8,195 bases of DNA from Dysgonamonadaceae bacterium (lineage in GTDB: Bacteria; Bacteroidota; Bacteroidia; Bacteroidales; Azobacteroidaceae), in NCBI GenBank assembly GCA_031255425.1, contig JAIRSN010000112.1:1-8195 (forward strand), written 5' to 3'. This document shows, piece by piece, positions 1 through 7,453 of this stretch. The notes beneath the pieces are model-generated. The model did no database searches and was not told where the DNA came from. It worked only from the letters and a program-made list of their open reading frames with translations. Position 1 is the first letter of the stretch; each line of letters begins with the position of its first letter. The position numbers and the translations under genes were made by a program.

Positions 1-160
1 AATTCGGTTGTAAAATAACTTTCGGGAGTTCCCGAAACCATGAATTCAGTTGTAAAATAACTTTCGGGAGTTCCCGAAAGCATGAATACAGTTGTAAAAT
101 AACTTTCGGGAGTTCCCACAGGCATGAATTCGGTTGTAAACATACTTTTGCCCCGGGGCA
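1..160 (-). repeat. Left tandem palindrome array, 42-bp period
   Basis: Three full units (1-42, 43-84, 85-126) and a diverged fourth (127-160) repeat with an exact 42-bp period. Each unit carries the palindrome TTTCGGGAGTTCCCGAAA (8-bp arms, 2-nt centre) at 20-37 and 62-79; the third copy (104-121) has a decayed right arm, and the fourth is replaced by TGCCCCGGGGCA at 149-160. Palindrome centres lie at about 28.5, 70.5, 112.5 and 154.5. The 24-bp linkers are semi-conserved. The reverse complement of a unit matches the right-hand array units, including the linker core CAACCGAATTC, so this array points to the minus strand. It starts at the window edge and probably continues leftwards. No ORF is credible here, because each unit carries TAA stops in a fixed frame. 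Confidence 0.93.
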
Positions 161-254
161 GAGGCGCAGCCTCTTTTGTATTTTTGGGAAGCAGTTCCTC
201 TATGCGTAGCAAATACACCGTACTCCTTTAAAATTATAAAAGAGGCTGCGCCTC
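161..254 (+). repeat. 94-bp hairpin-ended repeat element, copy A
   Basis: The element is bounded by a perfect 17-bp inverted repeat: GAGGCGCAGCCTCTTTT at 161-177 and its reverse complement at 238-254. Each terminus is itself a hairpin (GAGGC-GCA-GCCTC at 161-173; GAGGC-TGC-GCCTC at 242-254). The interior holds smaller potential stems, including GGAA/TTCC around GCAG at 187-198 and CTA/TAG around TGCG at 200-209. Similar sequences occur at 7274-7371 (inverted) and 7795-7884 (same orientation). It has no coding potential. A MITE- or REP-like interspersed element or a structured RNA motif are both plausible. It directly abuts the last palindrome of the left array. Confidence 0.85.
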
Positions 255-292
255 AAATTATAAAAGACACTGCGTGTCTCCGGCGCAGCCGC
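255..292 (+). repeat. Duplicated element end plus extra mini-hairpin
   Basis: Bases 255-278 are a tandem copy of bases 231-254, the right end of element A. All four differences fall in the hairpin stem and form two compensated pairs: GAGGC-TGC-GCCTC becomes GACAC-TGC-GTGTC at 266-278. A third mini-hairpin, CGGC-GCA-GCCG, follows at 281-291. All use a GCA or TGC loop. Nothing else is seen before the polA promoter region. Confidence 0.8.
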
Positions 293-309
293 AGGTATAA
301 TATTTTTCG

Positions 310-317
310 TACATTTG
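310..317 (+). promoter_or_regulatory. Predicted -7 box for polA
   Basis: TACATTTG matches the Bacteroidetes primary-sigma -7 consensus TAnnTTTG. It lies 26 bp before the polA ATG, giving a very short leader. No clear TTTG -33 box is visible at the usual 19-21 bp spacing, so the call rests on the -7 box and its position. Confidence 0.5.
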
Positions 318-343
318 CATAATCTATTTTATACTGTTCTGTT

Positions 344-3106
344 ATGAAACTGTTTTTATTAGACGCTTATGCTTTGATTTACCGGGCGTATTACGCCCTT
401 ATCAAGATGCCGCGAATCAATTCCAAAGGATTTAACACTTCCGCTGTCCTGGGTTTTATCAATACGCTGGAAGAAGTGCTGAAAAAAGAAAACCCTACGC
501 ATATCGGGATTGCGTTCGATCCGCCGGGACCGACTTTCCGTCACGAACTGTTCAAAGAATACAAAGCCCAAAGGGAAGAAACGCCGGAAGTGATCCGCGA
601 GTCGGTGCCGGTGATCAAGGAGATTATCCGGGCGTATAATATTCCTGTACTGGAAGTTCCCGGTTACGAAGCGGACGATGTGATCGGAACGATTGCCAAA
701 AAAGCCTCCGGAGATTACACGGTTTTTATGATGACGCCCGACAAGGATTACGGTCAGTTGGTCGATGAAAATGTCTTTATTTACAAGCCCAAGTACGGAA
801 GTTCCGATTTCGAGATAGTCGGCGTGGAAGAAATCAAGAAGAAGTACACCTTGACAGACCCGCTTCAGGTGATCGACTACCTGGCGCTGATGGGCGATAA
901 AAGCGACAACATTCCGGGCTGCCCGGGCGTGGGAGAGGTGACGGCAAAGAAGCTGATCGCCGAATACGGCAGCGTCGAAAAGCTGATCGAGAACGCAGGA
1001 CGCCTGACGGGGGCGCTCCGGACGAAAATCGAAACCAACCGGGAGATGATTCTTTTCTCGAAGTTTCTGGCGACCATCAAGACGGACGTTCCGATCGACT
1101 TCGATCCCGGTAAATTATTGCGGGAAAAGGTGAATGAACCGGCGCTTCGCCGGCTGTTTGAAGAGTTGGAGTTCCGGCAACTTTCCGCCCGGGTCTTCGG
1201 GGACACGCCGCCGCCACCCAAGCGGGTCGTCCAGCCTTCGCTTTTCGATTTGTTCGAGGCGGACAACAACACGGAGGAACCCGCCTGTTCAACACTCGAC
1301 CGCTTAAAAACCATTCCGCACCGGTATTCCCTGCTCGACAACGAACCGGACATCCGGGACTTAATCGAACGGATCAAGGCGCAGAAGTTCTTCTCCTTCG
1401 ATACGGAAACGACCGGAATCGATCCGCTGTCGGCAGAACTGGTAGGCATTTCGTTCGCCTTGCAGGAAGGGGAGGCGTGTTTTCTTCCCGTTCCGGAGAA
1501 AAAAGAGGAAGCGATGAAAGCCGTTGCCCCGTTCAAGGCGGTTCTGGAGGATACAACCATCCTGAAAATCGGGCAAAACCTGAAATACGACATCAATGTA
1601 CTGAAAAAATACGCGGTGCGGGTCGACGGTCCGATGTTCGACACGCTGATTGCACATTACCTGATCAATCCGGAATACCGGCACAACCTGAACTACCTGG
1701 CGGAAACGTATCTCAATTACCAGACCATCCACATCGAGGAATTGATTGGGAATAAAGGGAAAGGACAACTGAACATGCGTCAGGTTCCGCTGGATTTGCT
1801 GGTCGATTATGCCTCCGAAGATGCGGACGTGGCGCTGAAACTGAAAAATATTTTCGAGAAAACGATTCGGGAAAGCGCTTTTTCCGACTTGTTCTACCAG
1901 ATAGAGATGCCCCTGGTTCCCGTTCTTGCCGATATGGAGGAAGCCGGCGTCCGGCTGGACATTCCCGCGCTGAAAGAGTCGTCGCACGTCCTGACCGCGT
2001 ACCTGGGGGAGGTCGAGCAGGAGATATTCCGGATGGCAGGGAGAAATTTCAACATCGCGTCGCCCAAAATGGTGGGCGAAATCTTGTTTGACCACCTGAA
2101 AATAGTGGAGAAATCGAAGAAAACCAAGTCGGGACAATACACCACCAGCGAAGACGTGCTGGAAAGCCTGAAAAACAAACATCCGGTAGTGGAAAAGATA
2201 CTGGAATACCGGAAAGTGAAGAAACTGCTCTCCACCTATATCGACGCCTTGCCGACGCTGATCAGCCCGGCGGACGGGAAGGTGCATACGACCTACAACC
2301 AGGCGGCGACCTCGACCGGGCGCCTGACGTCGACCAATCCGAATCTCCAGAACATACCCATCCGGGACGAGGAAGGGAAAGAAATTCGCCGGGCGTTTAT
2401 TCCCGACGACGGCTGTTTTTTTCTGTCGGTCGATTATTCGCAAATCGAATTGCGCATCATGGCGCACCTGAGCGGGGATGAAAACATGGTCGAAGCGTTC
2501 CGGAGCGGGCGGGACATCCATGCGGCAACGGCTGCCCGGATTTTCGGCTTGCCCGTCGGGGAGGTGACAAAAGACATGCGCCGGAAGGCAAAGACCGCCA
2601 ACTTCGGCATCATCTACGGCATTTCCGTCTTCGGGTTGAGCGAGCAGTTGAAGATTCCGCGCCCGGAAGCCAAGGAACTGATCGATGGTTACTTCGCCAC
2701 CTTCCCCGGAGTGAAAATATACATGGACAAAAGCATCGAAAAGGCGCGCGAAAGCGGGTATGTGGAAACCATTTTTCATCGCAAACGGTTCTTGCCGGAC
2801 ATCAATTCCCGCAATTCGGTGGTAAGAGGCTACGCCGAACGAAACGCCATCAACGCGCCCATTCAAGGCTCGGCTGCCGACATTATCAAAGTCGCCATGA
2901 ACCGGATCTACCGCCGGTTTAAGGAAGAAAACCTCCGCTCGAAGATGATTATGCAGGTACACGACGAATTGAATTTCAATGTTTGGGCAGCGGAATCAGA
3001 CCGGGTGAAACAAATCGTTGTGGAAGAAATGGAAAACGCCCTGCCACTGAAAATCCCCGTTATTGCCGAATGTGGCATAGGGAAAAACTGGCTCGAAGCA
3101 CACTAA
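344..3106 (+). CDS. polA: DNA polymerase I
   Basis: The 920-residue protein is a full-length family A DNA polymerase (E. coli PolA is 928). It would replace RNA primers with DNA and fill gaps in replication and repair. Three domains are seen. The 5'-3' nuclease (about 1-300) has A-D-D at 110-112, TPDKD at 131-135 and GDKSDNIPG at 184-192. The 3'-5' proofreading exonuclease (about 330-520) looks active: D353/E355 in DTET, D416 in NLKYD, and Y489/D493 in the third motif. The polymerase domain (about 540-920) has motif A with D697 (VDYSQIE), motif B with R746, K750, F754 and Y758, and motif C with D874 (VHDE). The retained proofreading residues and Phe at the O-helix position resemble the E. coli enzyme. 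The ATG at 344 fits the conserved N-terminus MKLFLLDAYALIYRAYYAL. A Nudix gene follows after 17 bp and is probably co-transcribed. Confidence 0.98.
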   Translation: MKLFLLDAYALIYRAYYALIKMPRINSKGFNTSAVLGFINTLEEVLKKENPTHIGIAFDPPGPTFRHELFKEYKAQREETPEVIRESVPVIKEIIRAYNIPVLEVPGYEADDVIGTIAKKASGDYTVFMMTPDKDYGQLVDENVFIYKPKYGSSDFEIVGVEEIKKKYTLTDPLQVIDYLALMGDKSDNIPGCPGVGEVTAKKLIAEYGSVEKLIENAGRLTGALRTKIETNREMILFSKFLATIKTDVPIDFDPGKLLREKVNEPALRRLFEELEFRQLSARVFGDTPPPPKRVVQPSLFDLFEADNNTEEPACSTLDRLKTIPHRYSLLDNEPDIRDLIERIKAQKFFSFDTETTGIDPLSAELVGISFALQEGEACFLPVPEKKEEAMKAVAPFKAVLEDTTILKIGQNLKYDINVLKKYAVRVDGPMFDTLIAHYLINPEYRHNLNYLAETYLNYQTIHIEELIGNKGKGQLNMRQVPLDLLVDYASEDADVALKLKNIFEKTIRESAFSDLFYQIEMPLVPVLADMEEAGVRLDIPALKESSHVLTAYLGEVEQEIFRMAGRNFNIASPKMVGEILFDHLKIVEKSKKTKSGQYTTSEDVLESLKNKHPVVEKILEYRKVKKLLSTYIDALPTLISPADGKVHTTYNQAATSTGRLTSTNPNLQNIPIRDEEGKEIRRAFIPDDGCFFLSVDYSQIELRIMAHLSGDENMVEAFRSGRDIHAATAARIFGLPVGEVTKDMRRKAKTANFGIIYGISVFGLSEQLKIPRPEAKELIDGYFATFPGVKIYMDKSIEKARESGYVETIFHRKRFLPDINSRNSVVRGYAERNAINAPIQGSAADIIKVAMNRIYRRFKEENLRSKMIMQVHDELNFNVWAAESDRVKQIVVEEMENALPLKIPVIAECGIGKNWLEAH

Positions 3107-3123
3107 CCTCCCCCGCTCCCCCT

Positions 3124-3639
3124 ATGAATGAACTCTTGCCTTTGGTCGATGAATCGGGAAAAGTGACCGGAAGCGCCCCGCGCCGGGCGTGTCACGACGG
3201 CAGCAAGCGCCTGCACCCGGTGGTTCACCTCTTCGTTTGGAATAAAAAGGGCGACATACTGCTGCAAAAACGCTCCCTGCACAAAGACCTCCAGCCGGGG
3301 AAGTGGGATACGTCCGTCGGCGGGCATGTCGATTTCGGCGAAAGCGTCGAACAGGCGTTGCACAGGGAGGCGCAGGAGGAATTGGGAATCACCGCCTTCG
3401 TTCCGCAGTTCCTTCGCTCCGCCGTGTTTGAGTCGGACATCGAGAAGGAACTGGTCTACTCCTACCGGACGCTCTACGAAGGTCCCTTCGAATTTAATCC
3501 CGGGGAAATAGACGAAATCCGCTTCTGGAGCCGGGATGAGATTGAACGGAACATCGGGAAATCCGTCTTTACACCCCATTTCGAAAAGGAATTTGCATCG
3601 TTCGGGACAGGCGCCGCCGCTTTTCCGGTGTATTTTTGA
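3124..3639 (+). CDS. Nudix hydrolase (YfcD / IPP-isomerase-like type)
   Basis: This is a 171-residue protein with a perfect Nudix box GX5EX7REUXEEXGU at residues 67-89: G67, E73, then R81-E82, E85-E86, G88 and I89. The motif binds divalent metal and supports hydrolysis of a nucleoside diphosphate linked to another moiety. The N-terminus (PLVDESGKVTG, then LHPVVHLFVWN and LLQKRS) resembles the YfcD/IPP-isomerase-like branch; the substrate cannot be read from sequence. The frame is open upstream into polA (from 2983), but the ATG at 3124 is preferred because family-like sequence begins there and it lies 17 bp after the polA stop. A housekeeping role cleaning nucleotide pools next to polA is an inference. 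No clear terminator hairpin follows. Confidence 0.9.
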   Translation: MNELLPLVDESGKVTGSAPRRACHDGSKRLHPVVHLFVWNKKGDILLQKRSLHKDLQPGKWDTSVGGHVDFGESVEQALHREAQEELGITAFVPQFLRSAVFESDIEKELVYSYRTLYEGPFEFNPGEIDEIRFWSRDEIERNIGKSVFTPHFEKEFASFGTGAAAFPVYF

Positions 3640-3681
3640 ATAATTATACAAAAAAAATGCAGGCCGTTGGCAGGATTTTAT

Positions 3682-3689
3682 TAACTTTG
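3682..3689 (+). promoter_or_regulatory. Predicted -7 box for the GTPase-ctlX-rocD operon
   Basis: TAACTTTG matches TAnnTTTG and lies 50 bp before the GTPase ATG, in the only real gap (100 bp) between the polA/Nudix unit and the next three genes. No TTTG is found at ideal -33 spacing; a TTG at 3667-3669 is too close. The position suggests an independent promoter for the downstream operon. Confidence 0.45.
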
Positions 3690-3739
3690 TGAGGATGCAT
3701 CCCGAATGCAGACACAAAAAACGAATAAAATCTGATAGT

Positions 3740-5077
3740 ATGAAGAAAAATGTAATTATTATCGGCGCTGCCGGAAGAGATTTTCACAATTTCAACACCT
3801 TTTTTAGAAAAAACGACAATTACCGCGTCGTAGCGTTTACCGCCGCCCAGATTCCCGACATTGCGGGCAGGAAGTACCCAAAAGAATTAGCCGGAGATTT
3901 ATATCCCGAAGGCATTCCGGTCTACACCGAAGACGAATTGCCCCGTTTAATTAAAACATTGAAAGCCGATGTCTGCGTATTCTCTTACAGCGACATCCCC
4001 TATCCCAGGGTTATGAAGACCAGCGCCATCGTCAACGCCGCCGGCGCCGACTTCTGGCTGCTCGGCCCGCAAAGCACCATGATCAAATCGACCAAACCCC
4101 TGATCGCCGTCGGCGCTACCCGCACCGGATGCGGAAAGAGCCAGACCTCCAGGAAAATCATTGAAGTGCTGGTCGAAATGGGATTGAAAGTGGTGGCGAT
4201 TCGTCACCCGATGCCTTACGGCGACCTGGTAAAGCAGAAAGTACAGCGCTTTGCAACGGTGGATGACCTGAAAAAACACGATTGCACCATCGAAGAAATG
4301 GAAGAATACGAACCGCACGTGGTGAGCAAGCGGAATGTGATCTATGCCGGCGTCGATTACGAAGCCATCCTGCGGCAAGCGGAAAACGATCCGGACGGCT
4401 GCGACATCATCCTCTGGGACGGCGGAAACAACGATTTCCCTTTCTACGTTCCCGACCTGACCGTCGGAGTGGTCGACCCCCTGCGTCCGGGCGCCGAAGT
4501 GTCCTATTATCCGGGCGAAGTGGTAGCGCGCATCTCCGACGTGATCTGTATCAACAAAATAGATTCGGCTTCCTTGGAAAATATTCAGGAAGTGCGGCGG
4601 AACATTGCGGCAATCAATCCGGCGGCAACGGTGATTGATGCCGTATCGTACCTTACGGTGGATAAGCCGGAACGGATCACCGGGAAACGGGTGCTGGTCG
4701 TGGAAGACGGCCCGACCCTGACGCACGGCGAAATGAAAATCGGCGCCGGCACGGTAGCCGCCATGAAATACGGGGCGGCGGAGCTGGTCGACCCAAGGCC
4801 TTACACCGTGGGGAAACTCCGGGAGACGTTCAACACCTACCCCAACATCGGCGTCCTGCTGCCGGCGATGGGCTACGGCGAACAGCAAATCAAAGACTTG
4901 GAAGCCACCATCGCCAACACTCCCTGCGATGCTGTGGTAATCGGCACGCCCATTGATCTGAGCCGTATCGTCCGGATCAAACAACCAACGGTCAAAATCG
5001 GATACGAACTGCAAGAAATCGGACAGCCCGACTTCCGGACAATCCTCCGGCGGTTTGTCGAAACGCATTGCCGGTAA
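3740..5077 (+). CDS. P-loop GTPase, cyclic 2,3-diphosphoglycerate synthetase-like (COG2403)
   Basis: The 445-residue protein has two parts. The N-terminus (about 1-120) looks Rossmann-like, opening KNVIIIGAAGRDFHNF with a GAAG turn at residues 9-12. The P-loop NTPase part has Walker A GATRTGCGKS at 125-134, a DGG motif at 227-229 that may act like DxxG, and a guanine-specificity NKID at 272-275. This arrangement matches predicted GTPases of COG2403, whose characterised relative is the archaeal cyclic 2,3-diphosphoglycerate synthetase. Bacterial members often carry that name without proof of the reaction. The frame extends upstream to a GTG at 3689, but the ATG at 3740 matches the conserved start of the family. 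The stop is 1 bp before the ATG of ctlX, so tight co-expression with citrulline/ornithine enzymes is likely. That context hints at a role in amino-acid catabolism rather than osmolyte synthesis; this is inference. Confidence 0.85.
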   Translation: MKKNVIIIGAAGRDFHNFNTFFRKNDNYRVVAFTAAQIPDIAGRKYPKELAGDLYPEGIPVYTEDELPRLIKTLKADVCVFSYSDIPYPRVMKTSAIVNAAGADFWLLGPQSTMIKSTKPLIAVGATRTGCGKSQTSRKIIEVLVEMGLKVVAIRHPMPYGDLVKQKVQRFATVDDLKKHDCTIEEMEEYEPHVVSKRNVIYAGVDYEAILRQAENDPDGCDIILWDGGNNDFPFYVPDLTVGVVDPLRPGAEVSYYPGEVVARISDVICINKIDSASLENIQEVRRNIAAINPAATVIDAVSYLTVDKPERITGKRVLVVEDGPTLTHGEMKIGAGTVAAMKYGAAELVDPRPYTVGKLRETFNTYPNIGVLLPAMGYGEQQIKDLEATIANTPCDAVVIGTPIDLSRIVRIKQPTVKIGYELQEIGQPDFRTILRRFVETHCR

Positions 5078-5078
5078 G

Positions 5079-6029
5079 ATGAACGGAAAGCAAACCGCCT
5101 CTACCCTTCTGATGATTGAACCCGTTGCTTTCGGGTTCAACCGTCAGACGGCGGAAAATAACTTTTTCCAGCGGGAACAGCACGGCTCCGCCGAAGCCGT
5201 CCGGGACGAAGCGCTCCGGGAGTTTAACCGGATGACCGCCCTGCTGAAGCAGAAGGACATCGACGTCCTGATCGTCCGCGACACGGCGGAACCGCACACG
5301 CCGGATTCGATTTTTCCCAACAACTGGATTTCTTTTCATTCCGACGGCGAGGTGGTTTTATACCCCATGTTTGCCGAGAACAGGCGCCTGGAAAGGCGTC
5401 CCGACATCCTGGCGTTGCTGGAGGAAAAAGGATTCGGGATCCGGAACATCCGGGATTATTCGCCCGCCGAAAAAGAAAACCGGTTTCTGGAAGGGACCGG
5501 CAGCCTGGTGCTCGACCGGGAAAACCGGACGGCTTATGCCGCTCTCTCGGAACGAACCGACAAAACATTGTTCCTGAAATACTGCGAAGACCTTCGCTTC
5601 ACGCCCTGCTGTTTCACTGCCAATCAAACCGTTGGCGACAAACGCCTGCCGGTTTACCACACCAATGTGATGATGTGCGTCGCCGACCGTTATGCGGTGG
5701 TGTGCCTCGATTCGGTGGACGATAAGGCGGAACGCCGCGGAATCGTCCGCTCGTTGTCGGCAGGCGGGAAGGAAATCATCGAAATCACCGAGGTGCAAAT
5801 GGCGCATTTCGCAGGAAATATGCTTCAGGTCGAAAACCGGGCGGGCGAGAAATGGCTGGTGATGTCGGAAACCGCCGCCGGTTCGCTCTCCGGAAACCAG
5901 ATCGAACGGCTTCGCGCCTATAACGGCATCCTCCGGATTCCCGTCCCCACGATTGAACAACAGGGCGGGGGAAGCGTCCGCTGCATGATTGCCGAAATAT
6001 TCTTACCCCAAAAAAATCAACTGAAATGA
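5079..6029 (+). CDS. ctlX: CtlX-type citrulline/arginine hydrolase (amidinotransferase superfamily)
   Basis: This is a 316-residue protein of the guanidino-group-modifying superfamily (arginine deiminase/amidinotransferase fold). Recognisable blocks are [31 protein letters not shown] with the likely catalytic His194, and [10 protein letters not shown] with the likely nucleophile Cys302. The overall pattern resembles CtlX, the citrulline ureidase described in Francisella, which turns citrulline into ornithine with release of CO2 and ammonia. An arginine-type substrate cannot be excluded from sequence. The ATG at 5079 is chosen over a TTG at 5055 inside the upstream gene, as it lies 1 bp after that gene's stop and gives family-like length. 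The 3' end overlaps rocD by 4 bp (ATGA), implying translational coupling, and RocD would consume the ornithine produced. Confidence 0.85.
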   Translation: MNGKQTASTLLMIEPVAFGFNRQTAENNFFQREQHGSAEAVRDEALREFNRMTALLKQKDIDVLIVRDTAEPHTPDSIFPNNWISFHSDGEVVLYPMFAENRRLERRPDILALLEEKGFGIRNIRDYSPAEKENRFLEGTGSLVLDRENRTAYAALSERTDKTLFLKYCEDLRFTPCCFTANQTVGDKRLPVYHTNVMMCVADRYAVVCLDSVDDKAERRGIVRSLSAGGKEIIEITEVQMAHFAGNMLQVENRAGEKWLVMSETAAGSLSGNQIERLRAYNGILRIPVPTIEQQGGGSVRCMIAEIFLPQKNQLK

Positions 6030-7264
6030 ATCCGAACAAGCAAACCGCCGCCGGGCTGATGGACCTCGAAAACCGGTTCGGCGCACACAATTACCATCCC
6101 CTTCCCGTCGTTCTCGACCGGGGGCAGGGCGTCTATGTCTGGGACGTGGACGGAAAACAGTACTACGATTTCCTGTCGGCGTATTCCGCCGTCAACCAGG
6201 GGCATTGCCATCCGGAGATTGTCGCCGCGCTGGTCGGGCAGGCGCAAAAGCTCACGCTGACTTCCCGCGCTTTTTACAACAGCCGCCTGGGGGAATACGA
6301 GGAATACGTCACCCGGTATTTCGGTTACGACAAGGTGCTTCCGATGAATACCGGCGCGGAGGCGGTCGAAACGGCTATTAAGCTGTGCCGCAAGTGGGCG
6401 TACGAGAAAAAGGGATTGCCCGCCGGCAGCGCGCAGATCATCGTTTGCGAAAACAACTTCCACGGCAGGACGACGACCATCGTCTCGTTCTCGGTCGACC
6501 CGGAGGCGCGCAACCACTACGGTCCTTTCACGCCCGGCTTTATCGTTATTCCTTATAACGATGCCGCTGCGCTGGAAAAGGCGCTCCGGGAGCATCCAAA
6601 CGTGGCGGGGTTTCTGGTGGAGCCGATCCAGGGGGAAGCCGGCGTGTGTGTCCCCGGCGAAGGCTACCTGAGAGCGTGTTACGACCTGTGCCGGAAACAC
6701 GGGGCGCTGTTTATCGCCGACGAAGTGCAGACCGGCATCGCCCGCACCGGACAACTGCTTGCCTGCGATTACGAGGGCGTTCATCCCGACATCCTGATTC
6801 TGGGGAAAGCGTTGTCCGGAGGCGTTTGCCCCGTGTCGGCGGTTTTGTCGCGCAATGAAATCATGGACGTCATCCGGCCGGGGCAGCACGGTTCCACGTT
6901 CGGCGGGAATCCGGTGGCGGCGGCGGTGGCGGTTGCTGCGCTGGAGGTGGTGAAGAAAGAAGCGTTGTCCGCGAACGCCTTCCGCCTGGGGAAGATTTTC
7001 CGGGAGGAAATGCAGGCTTGCTGCCGCAACTCAAAGGTGGCGGCTTCCGTCCGCGGGAAGGGACTGCTCAACGCACTCATCATCAACAACCGGGAACAGG
7101 AAGACCTCGCCTGGGATGTTTGCCTTCAACTTAGCCGCAACGGGCTGCTGGCAAAACCGACGCACACGAACATCATCCGGTTCGCTCCGCCGCTGGTGAT
7201 CACGGAAGAACAGCTCCGCGATGCGATGGCGATCATCCGGCGGACGATCGCGGCTTTCGAATAG
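6026..7264 (+). CDS. rocD: Ornithine aminotransferase (ornithine--oxo-acid transaminase)
   Basis: The 412-residue protein is a class III PLP-dependent aminotransferase. The PLP lysine is K261 in ILGKALSGG, and the cofactor-binding Asp is D232 in FIADEVQTG. The N-terminal [26 protein letters not shown] region, the [13 protein letters not shown] block, NNFHGRT and STFGGNP are strongly ornithine-aminotransferase-like rather than ArgD-like. It would transfer the delta-amino group of ornithine to 2-oxoglutarate, giving glutamate-5-semialdehyde and glutamate in the cytoplasm. Its ATG lies within the ctlX stop (ATGA overlap). Paired with CtlX it completes a short citrulline-to-glutamate route. The gene ends ten bases before the hairpin of element B, which probably terminates the operon. 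Confidence 0.95.
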   Translation: MNPNKQTAAGLMDLENRFGAHNYHPLPVVLDRGQGVYVWDVDGKQYYDFLSAYSAVNQGHCHPEIVAALVGQAQKLTLTSRAFYNSRLGEYEEYVTRYFGYDKVLPMNTGAEAVETAIKLCRKWAYEKKGLPAGSAQIIVCENNFHGRTTTIVSFSVDPEARNHYGPFTPGFIVIPYNDAAALEKALREHPNVAGFLVEPIQGEAGVCVPGEGYLRACYDLCRKHGALFIADEVQTGIARTGQLLACDYEGVHPDILILGKALSGGVCPVSAVLSRNEIMDVIRPGQHGSTFGGNPVAAAVAVAALEVVKKEALSANAFRLGKIFREEMQACCRNSKVAASVRGKGLLNALIINNREQEDLAWDVCLQLSRNGLLAKPTHTNIIRFAPPLVITEEQLRDAMAIIRRTIAAFE

Positions 7265-7273
7265 CAGGGCTTG

Positions 7274-7290
7274 GACACGCAGTGTCTTTT
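7274..7290 (+). terminator. Probable rocD operon terminator, formed by element B end
   Basis: A GACAC-GCA-GTGTC hairpin at 7274-7286 is followed directly by TTTT and an AT-rich run. It sits 10 bp past the rocD stop. The stem is only five base pairs (six with a G-T wobble), so termination strength is uncertain. The hairpin is also the terminal structure of the repeat element, so the element may have been retained here as a terminator. Confidence 0.55.
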
Positions 7291-7371
7291 ATATTTTAAA
7301 AAGCACGGTGTATCTGCTTAGCTACGGCATAGAGACACTGCTCCCAAAAAAATAAAAAGCGGTTACGCCGT
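7274..7371 (-). repeat. Hairpin-ended repeat element, copy B (inverted)
   Basis: The reverse complement of this stretch aligns along its length with copies A (161-254) and C (7795-7884). Shared blocks include the GGGAGCAG and CTCTATGC-type core, ATACACCGT, and the A/T run AAAATATAAAAG before the end hairpin. Its ends are the hairpins GACAC-GCA-GTGTC (7274-7286) and GCGGT-TAC-GCCGT (7359-7371, with two wobble pairs). The end sequences differ from those of copies A and C, but pairing is kept. Copies B and C lie inverted on either side of the right palindrome array. Confidence 0.82.
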
Positions 7372-7400
7372 TGTTTTTTAAAAAAATCTGCTTATTTTTG
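7371..7400 (+). promoter_or_regulatory. Predicted promoter reading into the palindrome array
   Basis: TATTTTTG at 7393-7400 matches TAnnTTTG exactly. A TTG at 7371-7373 (consensus -33 is TTTG) lies 19 bp upstream, the expected spacing in Bacteroidetes. Transcription would start near 7406, immediately downstream of element B, and pass through the whole array toward the gene at 7981. The predicted leader is about 570 nt. Confidence 0.6.
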
Positions 7401-7453
7401 TATGGAATTAACATCACAAAATAAAAACGCTTCAGGAATATGAGAAACGATAA

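Noticed and set aside
161..254. Insertion sequence or integron attC site
   Set aside because: There is no transposase or integrase in the window, no clear target duplication, and no attC core pattern. The element is only about 95 bp, so MITE- or REP-like is as far as the evidence goes.
255..300. tRNA or other classical RNA gene before polA
   Set aside because: The hairpins are isolated five-base-pair stems with three-base loops and do not assemble into a cloverleaf or any RNA family I recognise.
1361..2962. Long (533-codon) minus-strand frame inside polA
   Set aside because: It is antisense to the fully motif-supported polymerase and has no recognisable domain; it is a by-product of GC-rich codon use. 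The same applies to antisense frames at 877-1644, 3947-5140, 5358-5960 and 6017-6889.
2983..3123. Upstream start of the Nudix gene within polA
   Set aside because: The extension would encode polA sequence read in another frame, whereas family-like sequence begins at the ATG at 3124.
5055..5078. TTG start for ctlX overlapping the GTPase gene
   Set aside because: The ATG at 5079 is 1 bp after the upstream stop and gives the normal family start; the eight extra residues come from coding sequence of the upstream gene.
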